Shown piece by piece: positions 11,026 to 19,584 of a DNA stretch of 64,000 nt. The position numbers were made by a program, and so were the translations under genes. Under the pieces are notes generated by a model. The model did no database searches, was not told the DNA's origin, and saw only the letters and a program-made list of their open reading frames with translations. Position 1 is the stretch's first letter. Each line of letters begins with the position of its first letter. The stretch comes from Bradyrhizobium sp. Ec3.3 (GTDB lineage Bacteria; Pseudomonadota; Alphaproteobacteria; Rhizobiales; Xanthobacteraceae). The stretch lies in contig NZ_AXAS01000001.1 in the NCBI RefSeq assembly GCF_000472925.1, positions 1 through 64,000 on the forward strand, written 5' to 3'.

Positions 11026-11838
11026 ATGCACTCCCGTAGGCGTGCGATCGGTGGCCTGCGTCTAGGCGTCCTGGAAGGCTCTCCCGGCGCCGTTGGAGTC
11101 CTTTTGATCCACGGCAATTCTTCCTCGAAGGAGATCTTTGCTCGACAGTTTTGGGCGCTCGAAGATGCGGGCTTCGGTGTTGTCGCCCCTGATCTTCCGG
11201 GTCACGGCGAATCTGACTGGTCGCGGACACCTCAAAGAACCTACAGCTTCCCCGGCTATGCGGCGCTGCTTCACGGACTCATGACCAGACTTGGCTATCG
11301 ATCGTACCACGTGATCGGATGGTCGCTCGGCGGCCATATCGGGCTAGAGATGCTCGCTCAGTATCGCGAGGTCCGGTCTCTGGCGCTGACTGGCACTCCT
11401 CCGGTACGCCTGAATCCCGAAGGGGTGGGCGCCGGCTTCCGATGGACGCCGTCGACCGCTCTGGCCGGACGCCGCAGGTTCTCCTCCGACGACTGCCAGC
11501 GATATGTCCGTGCCATGATGGGAGCCAATCGCGCTTCGCAAGACCACCTGAAAGTAGCCGCTGAAACTGACGGCAATGCGCGATACTGGATGGTTCGAAA
11601 CGGCATGGCGGGCGTCGGTGCGGATGCTGTGGAAACGGTCGGCACTGATGACCGTCCCCTGGCGATCCTTCAGGGCGCGCGGGATCCATTCTTGAGGATC
11701 GATTACGTCGAAGCGCTCAGGTACCGAAACATCTGGAAGGGAAGACCCGTTTTGATCGACGCCGGACACGCACCACATTGGCAAGTGCCGGCCACCTTCA
11801 ACGGGCATATGAGGGAATTTTTGAAGTACGTCGGCTAA
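11026..11838 (+). CDS. alpha/beta hydrolase
   Basis: A 270-residue alpha/beta-hydrolase. Seen: the oxyanion-hole strand GVLLIHGNSSSKEI, the PDLPGHGESDW loop, the nucleophile elbow GWSLGG, a probable catalytic Asp in LQGARDPFLR and His in DAGHAPHWQVP. Such enzymes hydrolyse esters, lactones or C-C bonds; the substrate is unknown. The gene is immediately upstream of luxR (23 bases), and hydrolases of this fold include acyl-homoserine lactone lactonases or acylases and autoinducer-linked esterases, so a signal-turnover role is possible but not shown. Start taken at the ATG before the HSRRRAIGG segment; an upstream TTG at 10978 would lengthen it by 16 residues. Confidence 0.85.
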   Translation: MHSRRRAIGGLRLGVLEGSPGAVGVLLIHGNSSSKEIFARQFWALEDAGFGVVAPDLPGHGESDWSRTPQRTYSFPGYAALLHGLMTRLGYRSYHVIGWSLGGHIGLEMLAQYREVRSLALTGTPPVRLNPEGVGAGFRWTPSTALAGRRRFSSDDCQRYVRAMMGANRASQDHLKVAAETDGNARYWMVRNGMAGVGADAVETVGTDDRPLAILQGARDPFLRIDYVEALRYRNIWKGRPVLIDAGHAPHWQVPATFNGHMREFLKYVG

Positions 11839-11861
11839 TTCCAATGGAGCTTGGGGGCACC

Positions 11862-12566
11862 ATGGTCACTGTAGAGGAATTCATTGAGAGATCTCAGGAA
11901 GCAAATACCGACATCGAGCTGAAGGATCTATTCCTCGCAACGATGCGCGACGCAGGATTTGAAAACGCGGTCTTCGCGCGAACGCAGCACAAGCGTCTCG
12001 TTTCGATCCCGTGGAGCGAGTTTCCACGGGGCTATCTCAAGACCTATCGGACTATGCAGTGGGACAGAATCGACCCAGTCGTGCAGCACGTGCAAACCGC
12101 ACGTTGGCCGTTCCGCTGGTCCGATGCTTGCGCTCCGAACCAGATCAGCCGAACCCAACGAAACTTCTTCGAGCAATGTCGAGAGTTGTGTGTTCATTCC
12201 GGCATCACCATTCCGATGCGCGGTCCCGCCCGCGAAACCGATCTGATTAGTCTTAGTTTTCGCGAGAAAGGAAGTCCGGAAGTCGACAAGTCGGCTTACG
12301 TCTACATGGTCTGCGTCCAGTATTGGCTGAAATACTGCGAGCTGGTCGACAGGAAAAATCGGGAGGCAGCAACCCTGACCAACCAGGAAATTGAATGTCT
12401 CAAGTGGTGTAAGGAAGGAAAGACCAACTGGGAGATCGGCGAGATCCTGGGCATTTCCCAGAAGACCGTCGAGTTCCATGTTGGCAATACGATGAAGAAG
12501 CTCGGTGCCGGCAATCGAATTACCGCCGTGATCATGGGGATCAAGGACGGCATCATTTCGCTCTGA
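11862..12566 (+). CDS. LuxR-family quorum-sensing transcriptional regulator
   Basis: A 234-residue regulator with an N-terminal autoinducer-binding domain (residues about 10-160; the conserved W and D appear in RTMQWDRIDPVV and WPFRWSD) and a C-terminal LuxR helix-turn-helix (LTNQEIECLKWCKEGKTNWEIGEILGISQKTVEFHVGNTMKKLGA). It is expected to bind the acyl-homoserine lactone made by the convergently encoded LuxI protein and then bind lux-box DNA. It overlaps the 3' end of the minus-strand aminotransferase pseudogene by 14 bases. An ATG at 11844 is an alternative start. No signal specificity can be read from the sequence. Confidence 0.92.
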   Translation: MVTVEEFIERSQEANTDIELKDLFLATMRDAGFENAVFARTQHKRLVSIPWSEFPRGYLKTYRTMQWDRIDPVVQHVQTARWPFRWSDACAPNQISRTQRNFFEQCRELCVHSGITIPMRGPARETDLISLSFREKGSPEVDKSAYVYMVCVQYWLKYCELVDRKNREAATLTNQEIECLKWCKEGKTNWEIGEILGISQKTVEFHVGNTMKKLGAGNRITAVIMGIKDGIISL

Positions 12567-13465
12567 ATGCTGAAGGGCTTTTTTTGGATTCAAAGACCGC
12601 GTCGATGGTTCGGCCCAGCCGTTCCAATGCCGATGAGAAGAGATCAAGCTCGATATTGAGCGGTGCCATGATCTTCAGGACCTCGTCGCGGGGCCCGCAG
12701 CACTCGATCACGATACGGTCTCGGGCCGCGCACTCGGCTACGTGGGCGGCTTCCGCCGATTGCGCGAATTCCAATCCACGCATCATACCAATGCCCATCG
12801 CGGAGAGACGATCGGGATATCGGACGGACATTGAGCGGCCCCAATCCGCCAATAACAGAGAACGCCTTTCGACACCTGCGACGAAGTCGTTGGTCCAAAG
12901 ATCAAGGGCGGCCGCAGCCGTGACGAAAGCAAGCGAGTTCCCGCGGAACGTTCCGTTGTGTTCGCCCGGCGACCACACATCATGCTCTGGTTGCAATAAC
13001 AGCAACGACATCGGAAGCCCGTAACCGCCGATTGATTTAGCAAGGCACACGATGTCAGGTTGGAGCCCAGCGCGCTCAAAACTGAAGAACGGGCCCGTGC
13101 GGCCGCAACCCGTCTGTATCTCATCGACGATCAACAAAGCGCCGAGACGCTTGGCCGCATCTGCGAGACCGATCAGCCATTCCGTCGATGCGACATTCAG
13201 GCCACCCTCACCCTGAACGGTCTCGACGATGATAGCAGCAACGGGATCGATGCCACCGGAGGGATCCCCGGCCATCCTCTCGAAACGCTCGATCTCGGCA
13301 AGACCAGCTCCGAAGTAACCGTCGTAAGGCAGCCGGGTTATTCCGTTCAAAAGTCCGGGACGCCAGAAGGGCTGGCAGTCGACGACAATAGGAGCGAACT
13401 TCCGATTCATGCTCCGCAAGAAAGTCGACATGGTCGAGGTCGAGAGATCGTGCCTTCGCTTTCAT
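12553..13465 (-). pseudogene. class III aminotransferase (EctB-like) with internal deletion and frameshift
   Basis: The C-terminal two thirds is a clear PLP class III aminotransferase: ITRLPYDGYFG, IIVETVQGEGGLNVA, LLIVDEIQTGCGRTGPFFSFE and the PLP lysine in DIVCLAKSIGGYGLPM. The expected N-terminus starts at 13465 in another frame (DHVDFLAEHESEVRSYCRRLP). About 100 codons that normally lie between these blocks, including the glycine-rich PLP-phosphate loop, are missing at about 13360-13400 and the two parts are out of frame. The start overlaps the stop of orf64 (ATGA), so the gene was part of the luxI operon, where it may once have made or modified an amine linked to the signal. It is very unlikely to be active. 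Confidence 0.82.
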
Positions 13466-13656
13466 GCGTTCGCCCTCTTGATCCGGTTTGCCTCTTCCGC
13501 TGTTGCGATCAAGTTCAATTTATCGCGCAGCGACAGGATGTCCGCGACCACCGAATCGTATCCAGCGTCGCGCGCAACTCGCCCAAGATAGGTGAGCGCG
13601 TCCGCCATGTTGCGCGCCGTATTATCGTCGTTCGCCCCGCTGGAGGTCTCCCTCAT
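13462..13656 (-). CDS. small protein between luxI and the aminotransferase
   Basis: A 64-residue soluble, helical protein with no recognised motif. Its ATG overlaps the luxI stop and its stop overlaps the aminotransferase ATG (both ATGA), which is strong evidence that it is translated as part of the operon. Function unknown; the placement suggests a helper for signal synthesis or for the lost aminotransferase. Confidence 0.68.
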   Translation of the reverse strand: MRETSSGANDDNTARNMADALTYLGRVARDAGYDSVVADILSLRDKLNLIATAEEANRIKRANA

Positions 13657-14279
13657 GCGGCGGTCCTTTCCGACGACGTCTCGGGACCGAGAGCAAGGAC
13701 GTCGGTTCCGATGCCAAGTTTATCGCAATGCCAGATAGGACGTATGCACGGTGTCGGCACCAAGAAGGCGCGCTCCATCTCACCTTCGATCAGATGCGCA
13801 GGCCCCAACCACCGGATGCCAGATCGTATGAAATGTGCGAGCAGATGCTGGCGGGTAACCCCTATCATACCCGTACCTTGGTTGAGCAGTAGGAACTCCT
13901 GGATCGCGCATAGAAGCTCCGGAAAGATCGTCTGCCGGATCACGGGTTTGACCGATTTGTCGACACACACTCGGGTAACTTCGAAGATCTTTGGAGATAC
14001 CGGGGTATCACCGTCTTCCACCAAATGCGGCCAATAGCTTCGCAGCATGTACGGTCTGGTCGTACGCAGTAGCCGGGCCAATCCCCTCACCACCCCTTCC
14101 TGGTCACGCCAAACCAGATACGTCGCGGCCGGCGTATCGAATTCGTCGAACTCAAGTCCGCCCCAAGACGCGTGATCCAGCTTCCTCCTTCTGACAAAGA
14201 CCTCGTATCTCAGTCGGGCCTGGGACGCCAAAGCATCCTGAAAATGATGAGCTGTTGCCACGGAAAACGCCTCGATCAT
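13653..14279 (-). CDS. acyl-homoserine lactone synthase (LuxI family)
   Basis: A 208-residue LuxI-type synthase, which couples an acyl donor to S-adenosylmethionine to make an N-acyl-homoserine lactone. Conserved family residues are visible: R-YEVFV-RR near the N-terminus, EFDEFDTPAATYLV (with the D and FD pair), GLARLLRTTRPYMLRSYWPHL and the IFEVTRVCVD block with the essential E-R pair. It leads a coupled operon (luxI-orf64-aminotransferase) that converges on luxR. The acyl donor, free fatty-acyl-ACP or CoA thioester, is not predictable here; the nearby CoA ligase makes a CoA donor worth testing. Confidence 0.92.
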   Translation of the reverse strand: MIEAFSVATAHHFQDALASQARLRYEVFVRRRKLDHASWGGLEFDEFDTPAATYLVWRDQEGVVRGLARLLRTTRPYMLRSYWPHLVEDGDTPVSPKIFEVTRVCVDKSVKPVIRQTIFPELLCAIQEFLLLNQGTGMIGVTRQHLLAHFIRSGIRWLGPAHLIEGEMERAFLVPTPCIRPIWHCDKLGIGTDVLALGPETSSERTAA

Positions 14280-14336
14280 GCGATGTCGCTCCGATGTAGG
14301 CTAACATCCGAGCAAATCCGGCCGATGTCGTGTACT

Positions 14337-14347
14337 GGGAGACTCCC
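14337..14347. promoter_or_regulatory. candidate lux-box-like inverted repeat
   Basis: Perfect GGGAG-A-CTCCC, 58-68 bases upstream of the luxI ATG and so in the -35 region. LuxR operators are usually 18-20 bp inverted repeats, so this short repeat is only a candidate binding site. Confidence 0.28.
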
Positions 14348-14483
14348 TAATATGCGCTCAAAATTGCAACAAATAGACGGGAAACGACAAAGCGCATTTT
14401 CAAAGATGAAAACAGGACCATGTCCGACTTCTCGAATATAGTGGTTCAGATGTGGCAGAATGATCGGCAATGTTACCCGGATG

Positions 14484-15097
14484 ATGTCTATGGAAGTCGT
14501 CTCTCAACCAAAACTCGCGGTCGACGAATTCTTCGAGGCCATTTCGGGGGCCGATGAGCGTATGAGCTCATCAACGGTGTGGCCTATGCCATGCCTGCCG
14601 CCAATGAAGGTCACAACGTCATCTGCAGCAACGTTTTGGTCGCCATCGCCCCGGATGGAAAGAAAAAGGGGTGCCGCATGACATCCAGCGATACTGCGGT
14701 TCAAACCGACCGCGATACGGTTCGATATCCAGATGTTGTCGTGGACTGCGGGCCGCCCGACCCTTCGGCGAAGATGGCGTCGAAGCCGACGGTCATCGTG
14801 GAAATCACGTCGCCGGGCACTTCGTTCGTCAACTTCGGCGATAAATTGCGGGAGTATCAGAGGCTGCAATCCGTCGATACGGTGATGCAGATCGAATCGG
14901 AATTAGTCCTCGTCAAGGTTCACAGGCGGCAATCCGACGGAACCTGGACCGATGAATCAATCGAAGATTTCGGGGTTGCGATCCCGATCCCATCCATAGG
15001 CGCGTCGATCACGCTGGATCACGTGTACGATACCCTCGATCTGCGGCCGAGACCTCGCCTTGTAGTACTCACGAACGATCACACTCCAAAACTCTAG
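14484..15097 (+). pseudogene. Uma2-family (DUF820) restriction endonuclease-like protein, frameshifted
   Basis: The N-terminal frame gives VSQPKLAVDEFFEAISGADER and the second frame continues with GVAYAMPAANEGHNVI, YPDVVVDCG, PTVIVEITSPGTSF and the conserved DKLREYQRL. Together they make a full Uma2 protein. The join needs one extra base at about 14562 (CGTATGAGCTC where CGTTATGAGCTC would restore the family motif RYELI). The PD-(D/E)XK core (D in PDVVVDCG, E-x-T in VEITS) is otherwise intact. Uma2 proteins are common, poorly understood nucleases in rhizobia. A sequencing error would give the same picture. Confidence 0.8.
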
Positions 15098-15381
15098 CTT
15101 ATCGTTCCAGCTTGTAGCGCCCCGAAAGCCCGTCCTCGATCTCACTCGCGGGCTTGCGCGCGGTCTATGCCTCCGATCGCGGAAGGATCCATTTCTCAAT
15201 CGCATGTTGCGTGGGCAGCTGATTGAGCTCTTCAACTGAGCTCCAAGAAGGCATTCGAAAGCACCGATGTAGCTGTCGGCTTCCACATGAAAGCGATGTC
15301 ACAGGCCACAAAAACGAATGGTCGCGAAAGCGCGATGCTGGCCTGCGTGATTTCCGCACCGCGCAAGTTGCGAGGTCGGCC

Positions 15382-16746
15382 TCAGAGCCTGCACCGCATG
15401 ATACCGAAGAGGTTCTCGCCACCCTGATTGACGGCTCGTAGAAAGCCTCCGTCGTTGAGTCCCAGAGGACGCTTGGTCACCGAGTCACCGACGTTGCCGC
15501 CGACCACCTGCACTTCGTTGGCCCCAACTTCCACGATGACGTCGCAATGTCCGGGATAATCACCGCCGTTCTGATGCTCATAGTCAATTCCTTCGCGCCG
15601 TGCCCAGCAGACGAGATCTCCCACTTGCGGCTTCCACTCCCGCAATTGGTAGCAGTAGTAACCGGCCTGTGGCTTGCCTAGCAGAAGGTCTTTGATTGCC
15701 CGGAAGATGTAGACGGAGTGCTGCGGACTGTAGTGGAAGCGATCGCCTGCTCCCGCGCTTCGCATCACCCAAGAGATGAATGCGGCCGACCACGGAACAC
15801 TGTGATCGCGTCCCGTAAGCGTATCGTTGTTGACGCCGTATTTCCAATATTCGCCAACGTAACGATAATAAGGATCCTCCCCCTCCTTGTGTCCGACCCG
15901 AGTGGCGTGTCCTGCGATATCGTAGGTCTGCTCGCCGAATTTGCGCCATTCGGCCAGCGCGGTGGCCGCGGCACGAAGGCCGAAGCCGCTTGGCGCTCCA
16001 GCGCCCGGGGCAGCTGCTGGCGCAACCGCCGGCAACTCCTCCGAGACATGTGCTACATCGAGATTGGCACTCGCCCTACTGGACAACATCTCTGATGCGG
16101 CGGCCATCGCTGGACTTGCCCATAACGCCTTGGTCTTCCTCAACCAGTGGCGCCGGTCATCAGTTCCCGTCTGCCCTCCATTGATAGCATAAGTGACGTC
16201 GACGAGATCGTCTGCATCAGCGAGTTCATTGCACGACCTGCCATGATGACCGCTAGCTGCCCACTCCGCGGCGGCGATTGCGAGGCAGTGATCGCGATGA
16301 AATGCCAGGTCGGGGTTCCCTTCGAGATCGATCCCAAGCTGGTTTCCGTACTTCGCGTACGCGTTTCGACCTGTGATCTGCAGCAATCCCCGTCCACGAT
16401 AGCGGAAACCGTCGCCTGGATTGACGTTTCCGAGTCGTCCCCCGTAGACGTAGTTTCCGAGCTTTTCCTCGTTGTGCGCGTATTGCTCCGCAATCTCGAG
16501 GGTCGGAAAGCGGCGCGGCCAAACCGCCATCAACCGGGATGGTGAATACCATAGGCTCTCAGTCTGGATCTTGAAGCCACCAGTCTCTTCCAGCATTTGT
16601 GCGAAGAAATGCGCGGTCCTGAGCCCGTTATCGAGAATGTTGTATCTTGAAAGAACGTCGTTGAATCCAGGCGCGTGAAAGGCAGCCGCGTATTCATCGT
16701 TAATCCGGGAGGACAAGGACTGAATTTGTGCAAATGTGATTGGCAT
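15382..16746 (-). CDS. two-domain cell-wall enzyme: GH19 chitinase-like plus DUF2272
   Basis: A 454-residue protein. Residues about 1-200 are a glycoside hydrolase family 19 domain of the endolysin type (FFAQMLEETGGFK with the catalytic Glu, GDGFRYRGRGLLQITGRNAYAKYG with the second acid region, and YAINGG). After a proline/alanine linker, residues about 255-454 are DUF2272 (GEDPYYRYVGEYWKYG, SVPWSAAFISWVMRSAGAG, PGHCDVIVEV), a CHAP-like fold. Together this suggests peptidoglycan or chitin cleavage. No signal peptide is visible; release may need a partner. It sits 23 bases after a membrane protein gene on the same strand, and that protein could hold or export it. Phage-type lysis and interbacterial use are both possible. 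Confidence 0.8.
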   Translation of the reverse strand: MPITFAQIQSLSSRINDEYAAAFHAPGFNDVLSRYNILDNGLRTAHFFAQMLEETGGFKIQTESLWYSPSRLMAVWPRRFPTLEIAEQYAHNEEKLGNYVYGGRLGNVNPGDGFRYRGRGLLQITGRNAYAKYGNQLGIDLEGNPDLAFHRDHCLAIAAAEWAASGHHGRSCNELADADDLVDVTYAINGGQTGTDDRRHWLRKTKALWASPAMAAASEMLSSRASANLDVAHVSEELPAVAPAAAPGAGAPSGFGLRAAATALAEWRKFGEQTYDIAGHATRVGHKEGEDPYYRYVGEYWKYGVNNDTLTGRDHSVPWSAAFISWVMRSAGAGDRFHYSPQHSVYIFRAIKDLLLGKPQAGYYCYQLREWKPQVGDLVCWARREGIDYEHQNGGDYPGHCDVIVEVGANEVQVVGGNVGDSVTKRPLGLNDGGFLRAVNQGGENLFGIMRCRL

Positions 16747-16769
16747 AGTGAAGTCTCCTTAGAGAAGCA

Positions 16770-17894
16770 TCAAACGTCCAAATTGGCTTGGGCTCTCGAA
16801 CTCGGCGGGGTTCGCCCCTCTCCAGGGGCCGGCGTTTGAGGGGTGCCCGACGACAGCGGCGTGTGCCCAGAGATCAGCCGTTGGCTGTCGCTGCCGTCGT
16901 TCGTGACAGGAGTTAGATTCGGCCGGTCGGTCGGGATCGATTGCACCGATGGTGATTGTGCGGTCTGCTCCGGCGTACCTGAAGGAGAAGGTGGACTGGA
17001 CGCCGCTGGCTGCGGGCTGGTGAAGGCCGCCACGATGCGATCCATAGCAGTGAAGACGAGATCCGCGCTATATCCCGCGACGAAGGCTAGAGCGAAGGGA
17101 GAGAGCGACGCGGTGACGGATCCTGCGGGCTGGAGCAACCATCCGGCCGCCAATCCCGAAAGTGCTCCAATTGGTACCCGTAACGAGTATCTGCTCTTGA
17201 GAGCACGTGCTGTAACGGCTGCCGTGTTCTCATCGGAAAGCCGCCTCAGGACAAAGGCGATAGCCCCCAACATTCCGTACAGAACGGGCAGCAGGAATCC
17301 GCCGACAAAAGAGGTGGCCAGCTCCAATTCGACCTGTGCGACGATCTCCGGCTTTTTAGCACCCCGCCCGTTGTGCGTCTCCATGCCGATGATGATGAGC
17401 GAGTCGGCGAGCCTACGTGGAAAGCCCATCAGATAGTTAGTTACGTCGAGATAGCTCTGCTGCTTGGCCTTGAGTTCATCCGATCTCGCAGCGGCCTTGA
17501 CGGAGTCTGCTGGTATGACCGCCGCGATTTCCGGTGCTTGAAATTCCTTGGCCGTCTCGACGAGCCCTTTTTGGGCCGAGACGAACGCCGAATAGTAGAG
17601 CTGGAGGGCCAGCAGTGCGGAGAGGATGCCGTAGAAAAACCGCCTATAGTAGTTTTTCGCATCTTCCGGCGATTTGATCTTCGAGTTCAGCGTGCCGTAG
17701 GCCGTCCAAAACCGATGTTTTAGCTCTGGACTGGCGTTCTCGAGACTGCCTGCGCGTTCCGCCTCAAAGATCGGCGTGGCGACTTGCGCCGGAATGTCGA
17801 GGCCCCGTTCCGATAGCTCGCGCATCGAACTGCGGGCCATTTCGACCGGGTTGGATCGATCCGCGATCTTGGCCGTCTTGGACCAGAAGCCCAT
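16770..17894 (-). CDS. hypothetical multi-pass membrane protein
   Basis: About 374 residues from the chosen ATG; a GTG at 17945 would add 17. It has a soluble N-terminal region, a hydrophobic segment FFYGILSALLALQLYYSAF, two further candidate membrane helices (FVGGFLLPVLYGMLGAIAFVL and FALAFVAGYSADLVF), and a disordered proline/serine/threonine-rich tail of about 80 residues. I recognise no family. It is the upstream gene of the GH19-DUF2272 enzyme and probably shares its transcript. A glycine in the C-terminal helices suggests packing or oligomerisation only. Function unknown. Confidence 0.65.
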   Translation of the reverse strand: MGFWSKTAKIADRSNPVEMARSSMRELSERGLDIPAQVATPIFEAERAGSLENASPELKHRFWTAYGTLNSKIKSPEDAKNYYRRFFYGILSALLALQLYYSAFVSAQKGLVETAKEFQAPEIAAVIPADSVKAAARSDELKAKQQSYLDVTNYLMGFPRRLADSLIIIGMETHNGRGAKKPEIVAQVELELATSFVGGFLLPVLYGMLGAIAFVLRRLSDENTAAVTARALKSRYSLRVPIGALSGLAAGWLLQPAGSVTASLSPFALAFVAGYSADLVFTAMDRIVAAFTSPQPAASSPPSPSGTPEQTAQSPSVQSIPTDRPNLTPVTNDGSDSQRLISGHTPLSSGTPQTPAPGEGRTPPSSRAQANLDV

Positions 17895-18150
17895 GGATTC
17901 CGCCGGCAGGTCAAAGCCCGGCGAAAGCCACCAGGCATCAACCACAGAGACTGCCTTATGATATAAAAGTGCACGCCTAGGATGTTCACTAGGTAAGGAC
18001 GGCCGTCCGCTGAGCCTAGGATCGCCATAGGCGGTGGTAGGTTCATTCGCAGGAAGCTGCTGGGCCCGATCTGCGGGAATGACCTAGGTTTTGGTGTATC
18101 GAAGCAATATCGCACGCTCACCCAACTTGCCCGAATTGCTGGAGGGAAGG

Positions 18151-19584
18151 ATGATTAGGGAATTGCTAAATCGCGAGTTCGTGCTCGCGCAGATGGAGGT
18201 TATCTCGCAGGAGCTTAATCGCCGCTCCACCGAGAGGCGCGGCGGCGCCCCGAGCGGAGACCATGATCTTCCGATAGATCCCCAAGAATACGAGCAGGCT
18301 TCTGCGGAATTCGATGCAGCCCTAGAAGATGAAAAAGCCACGTCTTCCGGTCCGGCCGGGTTTGATACCCCGCCGCAGCGACGAGGGGGGACGACGGAAT
18401 CGTCTCTCGACGACAAATGTTTCATCAGCAGCGATCCCGTCATTAGTATCACCCAGAGCGCACTCCAAGAATACTTTGATGATCCGGAAAGCCCCGATCA
18501 TTTACCGCCACAGCAAGAGCAAGCGCAGCGCCGCGACGATGACCCGGAGCCCCGGGTGACCGATCGCTCGCTTGAGGAGGGCCTGCCCCCGGCCAGGCGA
18601 CGCGTATTCGACAAGTTCTCAATTACCGACCCGGGTTGGGTCAGCTCGCTGGTAGCGATGGGAATTTCCAAGTTCCGAAACCCGCATCCGTTCAACCCAA
18701 CGCCAGCTCCGACACACACAATGGCAAATCGTTGTCGGTTAGTCATGGTCGGCGACTGGGGTAGCGGACTTCCGCGAGCGCAGAAGGTCGCGGGCCAGAT
18801 GCGCAAATACGTCGAAGAATGCCTCCAGAACGGCACCGAATGTCACGTCATCCATCTCGGCGACGTGTACTATTCGGGTTTCAAATACGAGTACGAAAAG
18901 CGCTTCCTGCCGTATTGGCCGGTCTATATCGAGGAACACGATAGGGTCGGCTCATGGTCGTTGAACGGGAATCACGACATGTACTCCGGCGGGCACGCCT
19001 ATTTTGGCACCCTGCTCGCGGATCCTCGCTTTGCCAAACAGGCAAACTCGAGTTTCTTCCGACTTGCAAACGCGAATTGGCAATTCATCGGCCTCGACAC
19101 CGCTTACGATGACAACGGCCTGAAAGACCCCCAGGCGGTATGGCTAGCGGACACGCTTGCCAGGAACAGCCAGAGAGCTGTTCTTCTCACGCACCACCAA
19201 TTCTTCAGCGCCTACGAGGACGCACCAGATGTTGGCGAGACCCTGCGGGAGAAGCTGGGCGCGCTGCTCTCCGACAATAGGATATTTGGAGCCATTTGGG
19301 GCCACGAGCACAGATGTATTCTTCACGAGCCCCACGCCGATCTCGAATATGCGCGCCTGGTCGGGCATGGCGGCGTCCCCGTGTATATGACCCACGGCGA
19401 AAACGACGCCTACCCACCGCCGGCGACATACGAAGACCGGAGATACATTGAAAACGGGCTCGAGCACTGGGCGTATATGGGGTTCTCCGTGATTGATATC
19501 GAAGATAAACAATTCAAGGCGACATACGTCGACGAAGACGGCTATGCCTGCCATGAAGAACGCATCGAGCCGAGGGACGCTTAA
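18151..19584 (+). CDS. calcineurin-like metallophosphoesterase
   Basis: A 477-residue protein with a long, acidic, probably disordered N-terminal half (about 190 residues) followed by a metallophosphoesterase domain. The metal ligands are seen in order: D in VGDWGSG (residue about 202), D in HLGDVYYSG, NGNHD, LTHHQF and GHEH. Members cleave phosphomono- or diesters, including nucleotide second messengers. The stop TAA overlaps the ATG of the next gene (TAATG), so it is translationally coupled to a CHAT protease. A phosphodiesterase next to a caspase-like protease suggests control of a nucleotide signal, but this is inference. A TTG at 18091 is an alternative start; I prefer the ATG after GGAGGGAAGG. 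Confidence 0.82.
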   Translation: MIRELLNREFVLAQMEVISQELNRRSTERRGGAPSGDHDLPIDPQEYEQASAEFDAALEDEKATSSGPAGFDTPPQRRGGTTESSLDDKCFISSDPVISITQSALQEYFDDPESPDHLPPQQEQAQRRDDDPEPRVTDRSLEEGLPPARRRVFDKFSITDPGWVSSLVAMGISKFRNPHPFNPTPAPTHTMANRCRLVMVGDWGSGLPRAQKVAGQMRKYVEECLQNGTECHVIHLGDVYYSGFKYEYEKRFLPYWPVYIEEHDRVGSWSLNGNHDMYSGGHAYFGTLLADPRFAKQANSSFFRLANANWQFIGLDTAYDDNGLKDPQAVWLADTLARNSQRAVLLTHHQFFSAYEDAPDVGETLREKLGALLSDNRIFGAIWGHEHRCILHEPHADLEYARLVGHGGVPVYMTHGENDAYPPPATYEDRRYIENGLEHWAYMGFSVIDIEDKQFKATYVDEDGYACHEERIEPRDA

